Source: Nocardia arthritidis
Lineage (GTDB): Bacteria; Actinomycetota; Actinomycetes; Mycobacteriales; Mycobacteriaceae
Direction: 5' to 3'
DNA: 64,000 nt
Assembly (NCBI RefSeq): GCF_011801145.1
Contig: NZ_CP046172.1
Location: 3,472,001 to 3,536,000, forward strand
Shown here: positions 44,236 through 52,715 of the stretch, one piece after another
How positions within the stretch are numbered: the stretch's first letter is position 1
Layout of the letters: the number at the start of each line of letters is the position of its first letter
Made by a program: the position numbers and the translations under genes
The notes under the pieces: model-generated
Database searches by the model: none
The model's input: only the letters and a program-made list of their open reading frames with translations
Told to the model about the DNA's origin: nothing

Positions 44236-45591
44236 TCAGGTCAGGTAGCGGTACGCGGGCGAGCCCGGCTCCAACCGTTCGCACTGGATCGGGGACGCGT
44301 CGATCCGTTGCAGCAGCGCGGCGAGCCCGTCCGGGGCGCCGAGTTCGATACCCACCAGCGCCGCACCGGTTTCCCGGTTGTTGCGCTTGACGTACTCGAA
44401 CATGGTGATGTCGTCGTCCGGGCCCAGCACCTCGTCCAGGAAGCGCCGCAGCGCGCCCGGCTCCTGCGGGAAGTCGACCAGGAAATAGTGCTTGAGCCCC
44501 TTGTGTACCAGCGAGCGCTCGATGATCTCGCCGTAGCGGGACACGTCGTTATTGCCGCCGGAAACCAGGCACACCACCGTCGAACCGGGTTCGACCCGGA
44601 TCTCCGCGAGCGCGGCGGTGGCCAGCGCGCCCGCCGGTTCGGCGATGATGCCCTCGTTCTGGTAGAGCTCGAGCATGGTGGTGCAGATGGCGCCCTCGTC
44701 CACCTGCATCATTCGGAAAGCGCCTGCGCCGCTGGGTGATTCGGTGGCGGTGAGCAGCGGCAGCGAGGCGTGCGAGACCACTCGGCCGCCGAAGCGGGAC
44801 ACCGCGGCGTAGGGCACCGCGCCGATCCGGCGCACCGCGGCGCCGTCGACGAACGGATCGATCTCCGGCAGCGTCACCGGGCCGCCCGCGACCAGCGCCG
44901 CCGTCATCGAGGCCGCGCCGGCCGGCTCGACGCCGAGAATGCCGGTGTGCGGGGCCCTTTCGCGCAGATAGGTGCCGATGCCCGCGAGGCAGCCGCCACC
45001 GCCGACCGGGACGACCACCAGATCCGGTGCGGCGCCGAGCTGTTCCAGGATTTCGGCGGCGATGGTGCCCTGGCCCGCGGCGGTGCGGACATCGTCGAAC
45101 GGCGGCACCATGGTGGCCCCGGTGCGCTCGACATCGGCGGCCGCCGCGGCCGCCGCGGCATCGTAGGTTTCGCCGACCGCGATGAGCTCGACGAATTCAC
45201 CGCCGTGCACCCGGATGCGGTCGCGCTTCTGCTTGGGTGTCGTGGCCGGGACGTAGATGCGGCCCTTGATCCGCATCGCGTGGCAGGCGAAGGCGACGCC
45301 CTGCGCGTGATTGCCCGCGCTGGCCGTCACCACGCCCGCGGCCCGTTCCTGCTCGGTGAGCTGGACCACCAGGTTGTACGCGCCGCGCAGCTTGTAGGAG
45401 CGGACTACGCCGAGATCCTCGCGTTTGAGATAGATTTCGGCGCCGGTCAGCTTCGAGAGCCGGTCGCTGCGCTGTAGCGGGGTCGGCTCGATAATGTCGG
45501 CGATTCGCTTGGCGGCAGCATCGATCTCGTCCGCGCTCAGCGCGGGACGGGATGTGGACAGTGCGTCGAGGAGATCAAGCGGATCGGACAC
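44236..45591 (-). CDS. ilvA: Threonine dehydratase (biosynthetic type)
   Basis: IlvA deaminates threonine to 2-oxobutanoate, the first step to isoleucine. The PLP lysine is Lys67 in RSYKLRGAYN. ASAGNHAQGVAFA and VGGGGCLAGIGTY are the phosphate-binding and active-site loops. A single C-terminal ACT-like domain (HYFLVDFPQEPGALRRFLDEVL) gives a 451-residue short form. The start is GTG. In M. tuberculosis ilvA (Rv1559) neighbours a Ddn-like gene, as here. Confidence 0.93.
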   Translation of the reverse strand: MSDPLDLLDALSTSRPALSADEIDAAAKRIADIIEPTPLQRSDRLSKLTGAEIYLKREDLGVVRSYKLRGAYNLVVQLTEQERAAGVVTASAGNHAQGVAFACHAMRIKGRIYVPATTPKQKRDRIRVHGGEFVELIAVGETYDAAAAAAAADVERTGATMVPPFDDVRTAAGQGTIAAEILEQLGAAPDLVVVPVGGGGCLAGIGTYLRERAPHTGILGVEPAGAASMTAALVAGGPVTLPEIDPFVDGAAVRRIGAVPYAAVSRFGGRVVSHASLPLLTATESPSGAGAFRMMQVDEGAICTTMLELYQNEGIIAEPAGALATAALAEIRVEPGSTVVCLVSGGNNDVSRYGEIIERSLVHKGLKHYFLVDFPQEPGALRRFLDEVLGPDDDITMFEYVKRNNRETGAALVGIELGAPDGLAALLQRIDASPIQCERLEPGSPAYRYLT

Positions 45592-45642
45592 CCGAAATAT
45601 GCTGCCACCCGCCGCGCGGCCGGGGCGCGGCGGGTGGGCCGG

Positions 45643-46077
45643 TCAGCGCGGGGTGAGTACGAAAACCGGGATCTGGCGATCGGTCTTCGTCTGGTAGTTC
45701 GCGTAGTCGGGCCAGGCCTCGACGGCGCGCTCCCACCACAGCGCCTTCTCCTCGCCGAATACCTCGCGGGCGGTGTAATCCCTGGTCACCGCGCCGTCCT
45801 GGAGTTCGACGTGCGGTTCTTTCTTGATGTTGTAGTACCAGACCGGATTCTTCGGTGCGCCGCCGAGCGAGGCGACGACGGCGTATTCGCCGCCGTGTTC
45901 CACCCGCATGAGCGCGGTCTTGCGCAATTTGCCGGTCTTCGCGCCGACCGTGGTCAGCACGATCACCGGCTTGCCCTCGTGTGTCCCGCCCTCCGCGCCG
46001 CCGGAGTTCTCGATGGCCTCCGCCTGCTCACGGGCCCAATCCGACGGCGACGGTGCGTACTCTCCTTTAAGTGGCAT
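45643..46077 (-). CDS. Ddn-like F420-dependent nitroreductase family protein
   Basis: The 144-residue split-barrel protein matches the deazaflavin-dependent nitroreductase group: [57 protein letters not shown] and a final [18 protein letters not shown]. Ddn itself activates pretomanid with F420H2; this gene corresponds in place to Rv1558. I take the ATG at 46077; an AAAGGAG just inside the gene leaves some doubt. It is divergent from a small membrane protein gene. Confidence 0.88.
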   Translation of the reverse strand: MPLKGEYAPSPSDWAREQAEAIENSGGAEGGTHEGKPVIVLTTVGAKTGKLRKTALMRVEHGGEYAVVASLGGAPKNPVWYYNIKKEPHVELQDGAVTRDYTAREVFGEEKALWWERAVEAWPDYANYQTKTDRQIPVFVLTPR

Positions 46078-46160
46078 GGACGCCGTAACGTTGCCGGAAT
46101 CACAGATATTCCCGGCAAAGTTGGGTGGACCGAACTTTTCCGTCCGCATATCCTCTATTG

Positions 46161-46358
46161 ATGGCAGTGGTTCACCCAGAAACGGTTGACATCGCGGGCA
46201 CCGCGTGGCCGACATACAAGCTCGAGGCATTGGCCGCGGGCGTGGTGAGCTGCCTTGTTCTCGCGCTGATCACCGGGTCGATGGAGATAGCGGTGCTGGC
46301 CGCGGCCGGGGTCGCCGCAGTGCGGTGGATTGTCGGGGCGGTGGCGCGGCGTCGTTAG
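46161..46358 (+). CDS. Small two-segment membrane protein
   Basis: The 65-residue protein [20 protein letters not shown] has two hydrophobic segments ([18 protein letters not shown] and [19 protein letters not shown]) and a basic end. TATCCT at 46149-46154 lies 6 nt before the ATG, pointing to a leaderless mRNA. The function is unknown. Confidence 0.6.
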   Translation: MAVVHPETVDIAGTAWPTYKLEALAAGVVSCLVLALITGSMEIAVLAAAGVAAVRWIVGAVARRR

Positions 46359-46400
46359 GGCGTTGGGCTTTCGGGGGATCGGCGGGGTGGGTCGGTGGTA

Positions 46401-46496
46401 GGTGAAATGAGGCTGCCGCACCCCGTCTTCGAACCGTGCATTGGGTGTACGGGGTGTCCACTTTCGAGCCGGGGTGCGGCGTTATCGACCAACCGG
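46401..46496. repeat. Dispersed ~97-bp repeat, copy 2
   Basis: This is the partner of 145-241 in the same orientation. The outer pairing arms CCGCACCCCG and CGGGGTGCGG are kept, while the middle G-run motif has diverged to CGGGGTGTCC. It sits between the small membrane protein and the LuxR gene. Confidence 0.7.
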
Positions 46497-46511
46497 TAGC
46501 GGCGGATGCGT

Positions 46512-49202
46512 TCACTCCGCTTCGAGCGGTAGATCGCTGAGTTCGCCGCGCGACACCACACCCAGCTTCGGGTACGCCTTGTAAAGGTGATGCCCCACCG
46601 TTCGCGGGCTCAAGAACAACTGCGCCGCGATATCCCGGTTCGACAGGCCCTGTGCGGCCAGCCGGACGATCTGCAACTCCTGCGGTGTGAGCTTGGCCAG
46701 CACGCCGTTCGCCGGTTTGGGGGTGGCGCCGACGCCGAGGGCGGCGAGTTCGGTGCGGGCGCGGTCGGCCCACGGGGCGGCGTCCAGGCGGTCGAAAGTT
46801 TCCATGGCGAGCTGTAATTGGACCCTGGCGTCGGTTTTGCGTTTCGCCCTGCGCAGCCATTCGCCGTACAGCAGTTGCGTTCTGGCCTGTTCGAACGGGC
46901 GGCCGCCGAGCCGCAGCGCCTCCTGGAAATGGGTATCAGCCGCGCTGTCGGGTGCGGTGAGCGCGCGGCAGCGGGCTGCCGTGGCGGCTATCCAATCCTG
47001 TTGTGCCGCTTCGGCCCACGCCGACAAGCGGATGAGCGCGTCGCCCGCGCGGGCGGAATCGCCGAGGCGCACCGCGGATTCGACGAGATCGGGCAGTGTC
47101 CGCGCGCCGATGACGTGGTGGCGGGCCGGTTCGACGGTGAGCGGTGCGAAGCGGGACAGCGCGCTTTCCACCCGGCCGTAGCCGAGGTCGAGCAGGCCGA
47201 GCGCGGCGTGCGCCCACGGTGCGCCCGCGGCGGCGGTACCGCCGAATTCCTCGGCCAGCGCGCGGCCTGCCAGGTCGTGGCAGTCGGTTTCGCGGCCTTC
47301 GAGCGCGGCGAGATAGGCCAGGAAGCTGCACAGCTGACTGACCCACTGTCCCTGTCCGAGGTCCTCGGCGATGCGCAGACCCTCCGCCGCGGCGATCCCG
47401 GCCTCGCAGGGGCGGCCGAGGAACAGTTCGGCCTCGGCCCGGAAGAACAGCAGCGTCGGCAGCGGCGAAAGTCTGCCCTGCGCACGGCATTCCGCGAGCA
47501 GCGCGCGGGTCAGCTCGGCGACCTGATCGTCCTGGCCGACGGCGAGGCCGATACCGCACATCTGCACCAGATCGCGCGGGCTGTCGGCGCCGTTGGCGCG
47601 GGCCGCCGCGGCGGCGTCGCGCAGGTCGGTGACGAAGCGGGCCTCGATGCCCGCGACCAGGTAGCGGGCGATCGGCGTCATCGGATCGGATTGGGGCAGC
47701 GGCAATTCGGTGAGCCGGCCGGTCACCTCGGCGAGTTCGGTCGCGCCCAGATACCAGGCGGCGTGCGCGGCTTGGACGAGCATGCGTGCAGCCCTTGCCG
47801 GATCGCTTTCGCGCACCGACTCGGCGCCGGCCAGCAGCAGTCGGTGTGCCGAAAGGTGTTTGCCCGCTGCGAATTCCGCGGTCGCCATGACCACATCGAG
47901 CCGGGCGGTGACGGCCGGGTCGGCGGTTTGCGCGGCGGTTCGTTCGGCCAGCTCCCTGGCTCGCTCCAATTGTCCGGCCTCGCCCGCGGTTTCGGCGGCG
48001 AGCAGCAGCCTGCGCACCCGGGCCGCCGGATCGGTGCTGAGGCTGGCGGCGCGCTCGTATGCGGCGACGGCGCCGGAGTAGCCGCTGCGACCGCGGGCCC
48101 GGTCGGCGGTGTCTTCCAGTGCGGCGGCGGCGTTTTCGTCCGGGCCGGTGGCCGCCGAGGCCAGCTGCCAGGCGCGCAGGTCGGCGTCGGCGGGCGCGGT
48201 GAGCGCGTCGGCGAGTGCGCGATGTGCCGAAATCCGTTGGGCCAGTGGCGCGCCCTGATAGATCGCGGAGCGCAGCAGCGGATGCCGGAAAGTCAAGGTG
48301 CGTCCGTCGGTGCGCACCAGCCCCGCCGACTGCGCCGGTTCGAGATCGGCGAGCAGGACTCCCATTTCGGCGCCCGCCAGCAGCGTCGGGCCGAGCTCGT
48401 CGGTGCCCGCCGCGGCGGCCAGCACCAGCAGCGTTCGGGTGGCGGCGGGCAGGCGGCCGACCTGACCGTTGAACGCGACGAGCAGACGCTGGGTCAGCGG
48501 CAGCGGATTCGGGCCGGAGTTCGGCGCCTCCGCCGCCAGCAGCGCCGGAAGTTCGAGCAGCGCAAGGGGATTGCCCGCGGCCTCGACCAACAGCCGGTAA
48601 CGCAGCGCGGGCGCGAGATCGGGTGCGCGCTCGTCGACCAGCGCCGCCGCCGACTCCTGGCTCAACCCGCCGACGCGCAGTTCGGGCAGTCCCGGCGCGG
48701 GGAAATCGGTGGCCCCGGCGCGGGTCGCGAACAACATCACCACACCCTCGTCGGCCAGCCTGCGCGCCACGAACAGCAGCGTTTCCGCAGTGGCCCGGTC
48801 CAGCCAGTGCGCGTCGTCGATCACGCACAGCAGCGGACCCGCCGCCGTCTCCTCGGCGAGCAGCGAGAGCACCGCGAGCCCGACCAACATCCGGTCCCCG
48901 GGGTCCCGGTGGGCCAGGCCGAACGCGCCGCGCAGCGCGTCCCGCTGCGGGCCGGGCAGCGAGTCGAGCAGGTGCAGTCCGGGTCGCAGCAGCAGATGCA
49001 GTGCGGCGAAGGGCAATTCGGCCTCGGATTCGATCCCGGTGCTGCGTACGGTCGGGAAGCCCTGTGCGGCGGCGTATTCCAGCAGCGCGGTCTTGCCGAC
49101 ACCCGGCTCGCCGCGCAGTACGAGCACCCCGCTGCGCCCCTCCTTCGCTCCCTCGAGCAGGCGATCGATTCGTTCTTGTTCGGCCTGTCTTCCGTGGAGC
49201 AT
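46512..49202 (-). CDS. Large ATP-binding LuxR-family regulator (LAL type)
   Basis: The 896-residue protein starts with an AAA/STAND ATPase: Walker A GEPGVGKT at residues 31-38 and Walker B LLCVIDDAHWLD. About 500 residues of helical, TPR-like repeats follow, and the C-terminal LuxR helix-turn-helix is LTPQELQIVRLAAQGLSNRDIAAQLFLSPRTVGHHLYK. Such regulators activate transcription after binding a sugar, polyketide or other ligand. No target cluster is adjacent, so the regulon is unknown. The C-terminal arm PKLGVVSRGELSDLPLE is slightly unusual (YPKLG for the more common ..KLG.). Confidence 0.9.
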   Translation of the reverse strand: MLHGRQAEQERIDRLLEGAKEGRSGVLVLRGEPGVGKTALLEYAAAQGFPTVRSTGIESEAELPFAALHLLLRPGLHLLDSLPGPQRDALRGAFGLAHRDPGDRMLVGLAVLSLLAEETAAGPLLCVIDDAHWLDRATAETLLFVARRLADEGVVMLFATRAGATDFPAPGLPELRVGGLSQESAAALVDERAPDLAPALRYRLLVEAAGNPLALLELPALLAAEAPNSGPNPLPLTQRLLVAFNGQVGRLPAATRTLLVLAAAAGTDELGPTLLAGAEMGVLLADLEPAQSAGLVRTDGRTLTFRHPLLRSAIYQGAPLAQRISAHRALADALTAPADADLRAWQLASAATGPDENAAAALEDTADRARGRSGYSGAVAAYERAASLSTDPAARVRRLLLAAETAGEAGQLERARELAERTAAQTADPAVTARLDVVMATAEFAAGKHLSAHRLLLAGAESVRESDPARAARMLVQAAHAAWYLGATELAEVTGRLTELPLPQSDPMTPIARYLVAGIEARFVTDLRDAAAAARANGADSPRDLVQMCGIGLAVGQDDQVAELTRALLAECRAQGRLSPLPTLLFFRAEAELFLGRPCEAGIAAAEGLRIAEDLGQGQWVSQLCSFLAYLAALEGRETDCHDLAGRALAEEFGGTAAAGAPWAHAALGLLDLGYGRVESALSRFAPLTVEPARHHVIGARTLPDLVESAVRLGDSARAGDALIRLSAWAEAAQQDWIAATAARCRALTAPDSAADTHFQEALRLGGRPFEQARTQLLYGEWLRRAKRKTDARVQLQLAMETFDRLDAAPWADRARTELAALGVGATPKPANGVLAKLTPQELQIVRLAAQGLSNRDIAAQLFLSPRTVGHHLYKAYPKLGVVSRGELSDLPLEAE

Positions 49203-49221
49203 GTCCCCAACCGTAACGGGA

Positions 49222-49392
49222 TCAGGACCGGCCCGCGCGCTTGACCGCGGTCGCGACCACGGTGACCTCGGCCGCCGGAATGTCGTACGCGCCGAGCCCG
49301 GTGACGAACCAGTACAACTCGGCGTTGTCCCGGCAGAACACGGCCACCGACAGGTTCGTCACACCGGTGGTCGCGAGCGTGCCGTGCACCAG
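49222..49392 (-). pseudogene. C-terminal remnant of an Lrp/AsnC-family regulator
   Basis: The last ~55 codons of an AsnC-type ligand-binding domain remain: VHGTLATTGVTNLSVAVF then CRDNAELYWFVTGLGAYDIPAAEV and a VTVVATAVKRAG end, stop at 49222. Upstream of about 49392 the frame continues without Lrp character because it runs antisense through the neighbouring remnant. The DNA-binding half is missing. Confidence 0.7.
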
Positions 49393-49393
49393 C

Positions 49394-49627
49394 AACCTCG
49401 GCCCGACCGCTTGGCAGATCGCCGACGTGGCGGCGGGGCGGCTGGATCTGTTCTGGCAGTTCGGCGTGGATCCGGCCAATCTGCTCGGCCCGGCGCTGGT
49501 GGCTCGCGAGGCGGGCGCCTCGGTGCGCACCTGCGCCGGTGCGCCGTGGACGCCGGATGCGGACAGTTTCCTCGTCGGACCGTCCGGTCTGGTTTCGCTC
49601 GCCGTACGCGCTCTCGCACCGGCGTGA
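49394..49627 (+). pseudogene. C-terminal remnant of an inositol-monophosphatase-like protein
   Basis: NLGPTAWQIADVAAGRLDLFW, LLGPALVAREAGASV and a DSFLVGPSGL end match the last third of the IMPase/SuhB family. All metal-binding motifs of the N-terminal part are absent. Homology begins at about 49394-49397, directly where the opposite-strand Lrp remnant begins. Confidence 0.65.
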
Positions 49628-49704
49628 GACGGCTTGTGCCATAAGCCCGTTTCGGCGCGTGTCATTTACTGGATGAATAGCTAGCGGCTACTAAAGTTCA
49701 CGGC

Positions 49705-50313
49705 ATGCCGTCCAATCGCATGAGGGCGATCCTGGTCACCGCGTGTGCCGCCGTCGCCGGTGCGTGCGCGGTGGTGGCCGCGGTACCGGCGCGCGCGGAG
49801 ATCATCACCATGCCGCCGCACGAGCGCAGCTTCGTCTCGCCGAACAACGCGATGCACTTCATCGTCGGGGCCAAGGGGGAGAAGATCAACCGGATCGCGC
49901 CGCTGAACCAGGTCGGCACCAGCCGGGAGGCGCTGGTCACGGTGATCGGCTACAGCATCGCCCAGGGTGCGTCCGGCGGCAAGCTGCGGGTGGGCTACCA
50001 CGTCGGCTGCGCGGTGACCATCGGCGCGGGCACGCTCGGCGCGACGCCCGACCTGGTCATCGGCCAGCAGCCCAGCTTCAATCCGAATCCCGTCGCGACG
50101 ATCAACCTCACCCCCGGTGAGATCAAGGAGATCGCGCTGATGGACAAGGATCTGGTACCCGGCAAGCTGACCCAGCTGAGCGTGCGCGATTTCCATATCG
50201 TCGTCAACGCGTGTACCGGCCCCGTCACCCTGCGGGAGTACACGTATGCCGACGTCAAATCCCCCGAGGTGGACGACTCCGCCGCGGTATTCGGCGACCC
50301 GACCTGGCTCTGA
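49705..50313 (+). CDS. MspA-family outer-membrane porin
   Basis: The 202-residue protein has a signal peptide ending VPARA (about residue 31). The MspA fold is seen in KLRVGYHVGCAVTIGAG, PVATINLTPGEIKEIAL, VRDFHIVVNACTGPVTLREYTYADV and the typical end DSAAVFGDPTWL. MspA octamers form water-filled channels in the mycolate outer membrane, so the gene supports a mycolic-acid-containing host. The two conserved cysteines are present. The ATG at 49705 has no strong ribosome binding site. Confidence 0.9.
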   Translation: MPSNRMRAILVTACAAVAGACAVVAAVPARAEIITMPPHERSFVSPNNAMHFIVGAKGEKINRIAPLNQVGTSREALVTVIGYSIAQGASGGKLRVGYHVGCAVTIGAGTLGATPDLVIGQQPSFNPNPVATINLTPGEIKEIALMDKDLVPGKLTQLSVRDFHIVVNACTGPVTLREYTYADVKSPEVDDSAAVFGDPTWL

Positions 50314-50409
50314 GGACCGGAATCCCGATTAACACCCGGCGTCCCCGTGCGATGAATCGAGTAGTTCGGTACGCACGTCACGCGGTGTGTCCTGCGGGAG
50401 GATGGGCTC

Positions 50410-51534
50410 ATGAAACGCCTGGTTGTTTGCTGTGACGGCACCTGGAAAGCGGAGTCGAGCACAACGGTTTCCAACATCATCAAGATCGCCGAGACGGTCG
50501 CCTTCGACGCGAAGGGGCCGTTGGGGCAGCGCATTCAGCAATGGGTCAGCTATGTGTCGGGGCCGGGTGCGCGCGGATTCCTGGCCGATCGGTTGATGGG
50601 TGGCGCGTTCGGGCTCGGGTTGGATGCCAATCTTTCCGCGGCCTACTGGCATCTGGCGTTGAACTGGGAGCCCGGCGACGAGATCTACATCTTCGGTTTC
50701 AGCCGCGGCGCGTACACCGCGCGCAGCCTGGCCGGGTTGATCCACCGGGTCGGGCTGCTGACGCCCGCGGCCATGATCGGCGGCGAATATCCGAACGCGC
50801 TGCGGATCTACCGCTGGCCATTACCCGCCGACGGCGTGGAACCCGCAGCGTGGCGGGATTTCCGTGAGCGCCACTGCCAGCATCCGATCAAGATCGACTT
50901 TCTCGGTGTCTTCGACACTGTCGGCGCGCTCGGGGTGCCGGGCCTCGGCGCGTTCCGGCGCGGCTTCCACGACGTGCGACTCACCCCCAATGTGCACTGC
51001 GCGCGCCAAGCCCTGGCCATCGATGAGCGCCGCCGCATCTTCGAGCCCTGCCTGTGGGAGGTGCCGGTGGTGCCGAATATCAAGTACAGCAAGCGAATCG
51101 AGCGGGTCAAGCAGGTCTGGTTCGAGGGCGTGCACAGCGATATCGGCGGCGGCTACCGCGAATGCGGGCTCTCGGATATCACGCTGCGCTGGATGATTCG
51201 GGAGGCCGAGGAGGTCGGGCTGGTCTTCGACGTGGACCGGCTGAACCATCTGGCCGCCGAATGCCGAGCCAAGGACCGCCACCTACATCTGCACAACTCG
51301 CTCTCGGCGGCCTACCGGGTGCTCAACCTCATGCGCGCCATGCGGCATCCGAGAAACCGGCGCTTCCAACGGGATTCGTGGCGGCGGCTGTGCCTGCCGA
51401 CCGATCGGTGCGTCCGCATCGCCTCCAGTACCCAGGATGTGCGCGACTACGCCCCGCCCAACGTGCGCAGCTGGCGCGACGAATTGGACGGCGCATTCCC
51501 CGAAGAACTCATCGAGAAGACCGAACTGGCCTGA
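50410..51534 (+). CDS. DUF2235 (Tle1-like) alpha/beta hydrolase domain protein
   Basis: The 374-residue protein starts KRLVVCCDGTWKAESS and has the nucleophile elbow IFGFSRGAYTARSLAGLI (Ser near residue 99). LGVFDTVGALGVPG supplies the probable acid and VWFEGVHSDIGGGY the probable His, all as in DUF2235, the fold of type VI phospholipase effectors. No secretion system is nearby and no signal peptide is present, so a housekeeping lipase-like role is as likely. GGAGGAT lies about 9 nt before the ATG. Its last 88 nt overlap the convergent peptidase gene. Confidence 0.87.
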   Translation: MKRLVVCCDGTWKAESSTTVSNIIKIAETVAFDAKGPLGQRIQQWVSYVSGPGARGFLADRLMGGAFGLGLDANLSAAYWHLALNWEPGDEIYIFGFSRGAYTARSLAGLIHRVGLLTPAAMIGGEYPNALRIYRWPLPADGVEPAAWRDFRERHCQHPIKIDFLGVFDTVGALGVPGLGAFRRGFHDVRLTPNVHCARQALAIDERRRIFEPCLWEVPVVPNIKYSKRIERVKQVWFEGVHSDIGGGYRECGLSDITLRWMIREAEEVGLVFDVDRLNHLAAECRAKDRHLHLHNSLSAAYRVLNLMRAMRHPRNRRFQRDSWRRLCLPTDRCVRIASSTQDVRDYAPPNVRSWRDELDGAFPEELIEKTELA

Positions 51535-52685
51535 GCCGCAAGGCGATTGATCGACCCAGCGAGCAGCGCGGTGCGATCGGTGACATCGGCCAGCGCGATA
51601 TGCTCGTCACGGGCGTGCGCACCGCCGCCGGTGGCGCCCATGCCGCAGATCACCGGGCGCCCGAGCGCCGCGATCAGGTTGGCGTCGCTGGCGCCGCCGA
51701 CCGGCGGGTGGGTGAGCGGCCCGCGCAACCGCCGCGCGACGGCGTCGACGAGCTCGAACAACTCGCGGCTCGCCGGAGTCGTCACCATGGGCGGGCGCCG
51801 CCAGCCGCCGGAGATATCCAGCCGCACGCGCGGATCCGGCGGTTGCAGCCGCGCGAAAACCCGGTCCATGCGCGGTATTTCGGCCGGATCGGCGATTCTG
51901 ACGTCCACCTGGCATTCGGCGTGGCCGGCGACCACGTTGCGGGCCGAGCCGCCGCCGATCAGCCCGACATTGACGGTGGTGCCCCGCTGCGGATCCGCGG
52001 CGTCGAGCAGTTGCCGGATGACATCGGCGAGCGCGTGGATCGCGCTGGCGCCGCGGGTCGGCTCCAGCCCGGCGTGCGCCTCCACGCCCGTCGCCGAAAT
52101 CGTAAAGTCGCCGGTGCCTTTGCGTTCCGTCTTCACCGCCCAGCCGGCGCCGCCCGGTTCGGTCACGAAGGTCGCGATCGCGTCGGTGGCGGCCCGTTCG
52201 ATATGGGGCCGGGACGCGGGCGAGCCGATCTCTTCGTCGCCGGTGAGCAGCAATCGCACTGTCGGCCGCGGCAATTCGAGGCTTTGCAGCGCCCGCACCG
52301 CCCAAACGCTTTGGGCGATACCGAATTTCATATCGAAGATGCCGGGGCCGGTGGCCCGGTCGTCTTCGACGGAGAACGGTCGCGCGGCCAGGGTGCCCAC
52401 CGGCCAGACGGTGTCGTAGTGGCAGACGATGAGCACGACGTTCGTGCCGTCGCCGGGCACGATCACGTCCAGGGCATCGCCGTATCGCGCGAGCCGGTGG
52501 CGGGTCGTGTAGACGGGGCCGAGTCGTTCGGGCAGCCAGGCGGTGAGCTGGTCCGCCATCGCGTCGAGCAATGCCTTGTCGCCGCTCGGTGTTTCGGATT
52601 CGACCAGGGTGCGCAGGTCGGCGATGAGTTCGCTGTTGTGCTCGTCGATCCAGGACACGAGGTCGGGTAGCGGATCGGAGGTCAC
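51447..52685 (-). CDS. M20-family metallopeptidase (AbgB/CPG2-like)
   Basis: The 412-residue enzyme has the zinc ligands in order: CHYDTVW (His), GIFDMKFG (bridging Asp), LTGDEEIGS (Glu pair), VTEPGG and GGGAHARDEH (His). A dimerisation domain sits between. The GTG at 52685 has AAGGAG upstream. It follows the AbgT-like transporter by 30 nt, so it may cleave imported p-aminobenzoyl-glutamate or a related amide. The last ~29 residues run antisense into the DUF2235 gene, suggesting the original stop was lost or that the overlap is recent. Confidence 0.88.
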   Translation of the reverse strand: MTSDPLPDLVSWIDEHNSELIADLRTLVESETPSGDKALLDAMADQLTAWLPERLGPVYTTRHRLARYGDALDVIVPGDGTNVVLIVCHYDTVWPVGTLAARPFSVEDDRATGPGIFDMKFGIAQSVWAVRALQSLELPRPTVRLLLTGDEEIGSPASRPHIERAATDAIATFVTEPGGAGWAVKTERKGTGDFTISATGVEAHAGLEPTRGASAIHALADVIRQLLDAADPQRGTTVNVGLIGGGSARNVVAGHAECQVDVRIADPAEIPRMDRVFARLQPPDPRVRLDISGGWRRPPMVTTPASRELFELVDAVARRLRGPLTHPPVGGASDANLIAALGRPVICGMGATGGGAHARDEHIALADVTDRTALLAGSINRLAAQASSVFSMSSSGNAPSNSSRQLRTLGGA

Positions 52686-52715
52686 GTTCGGTTCTCCTTG
52701 ATAGTTCGGGTGCGG

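Noticed and set aside
50410..51534. DUF2235 protein as a type VI effector with immunity partner
   Set aside because: No secretion or immunity gene is nearby; the domain also occurs widely as a lone protein.
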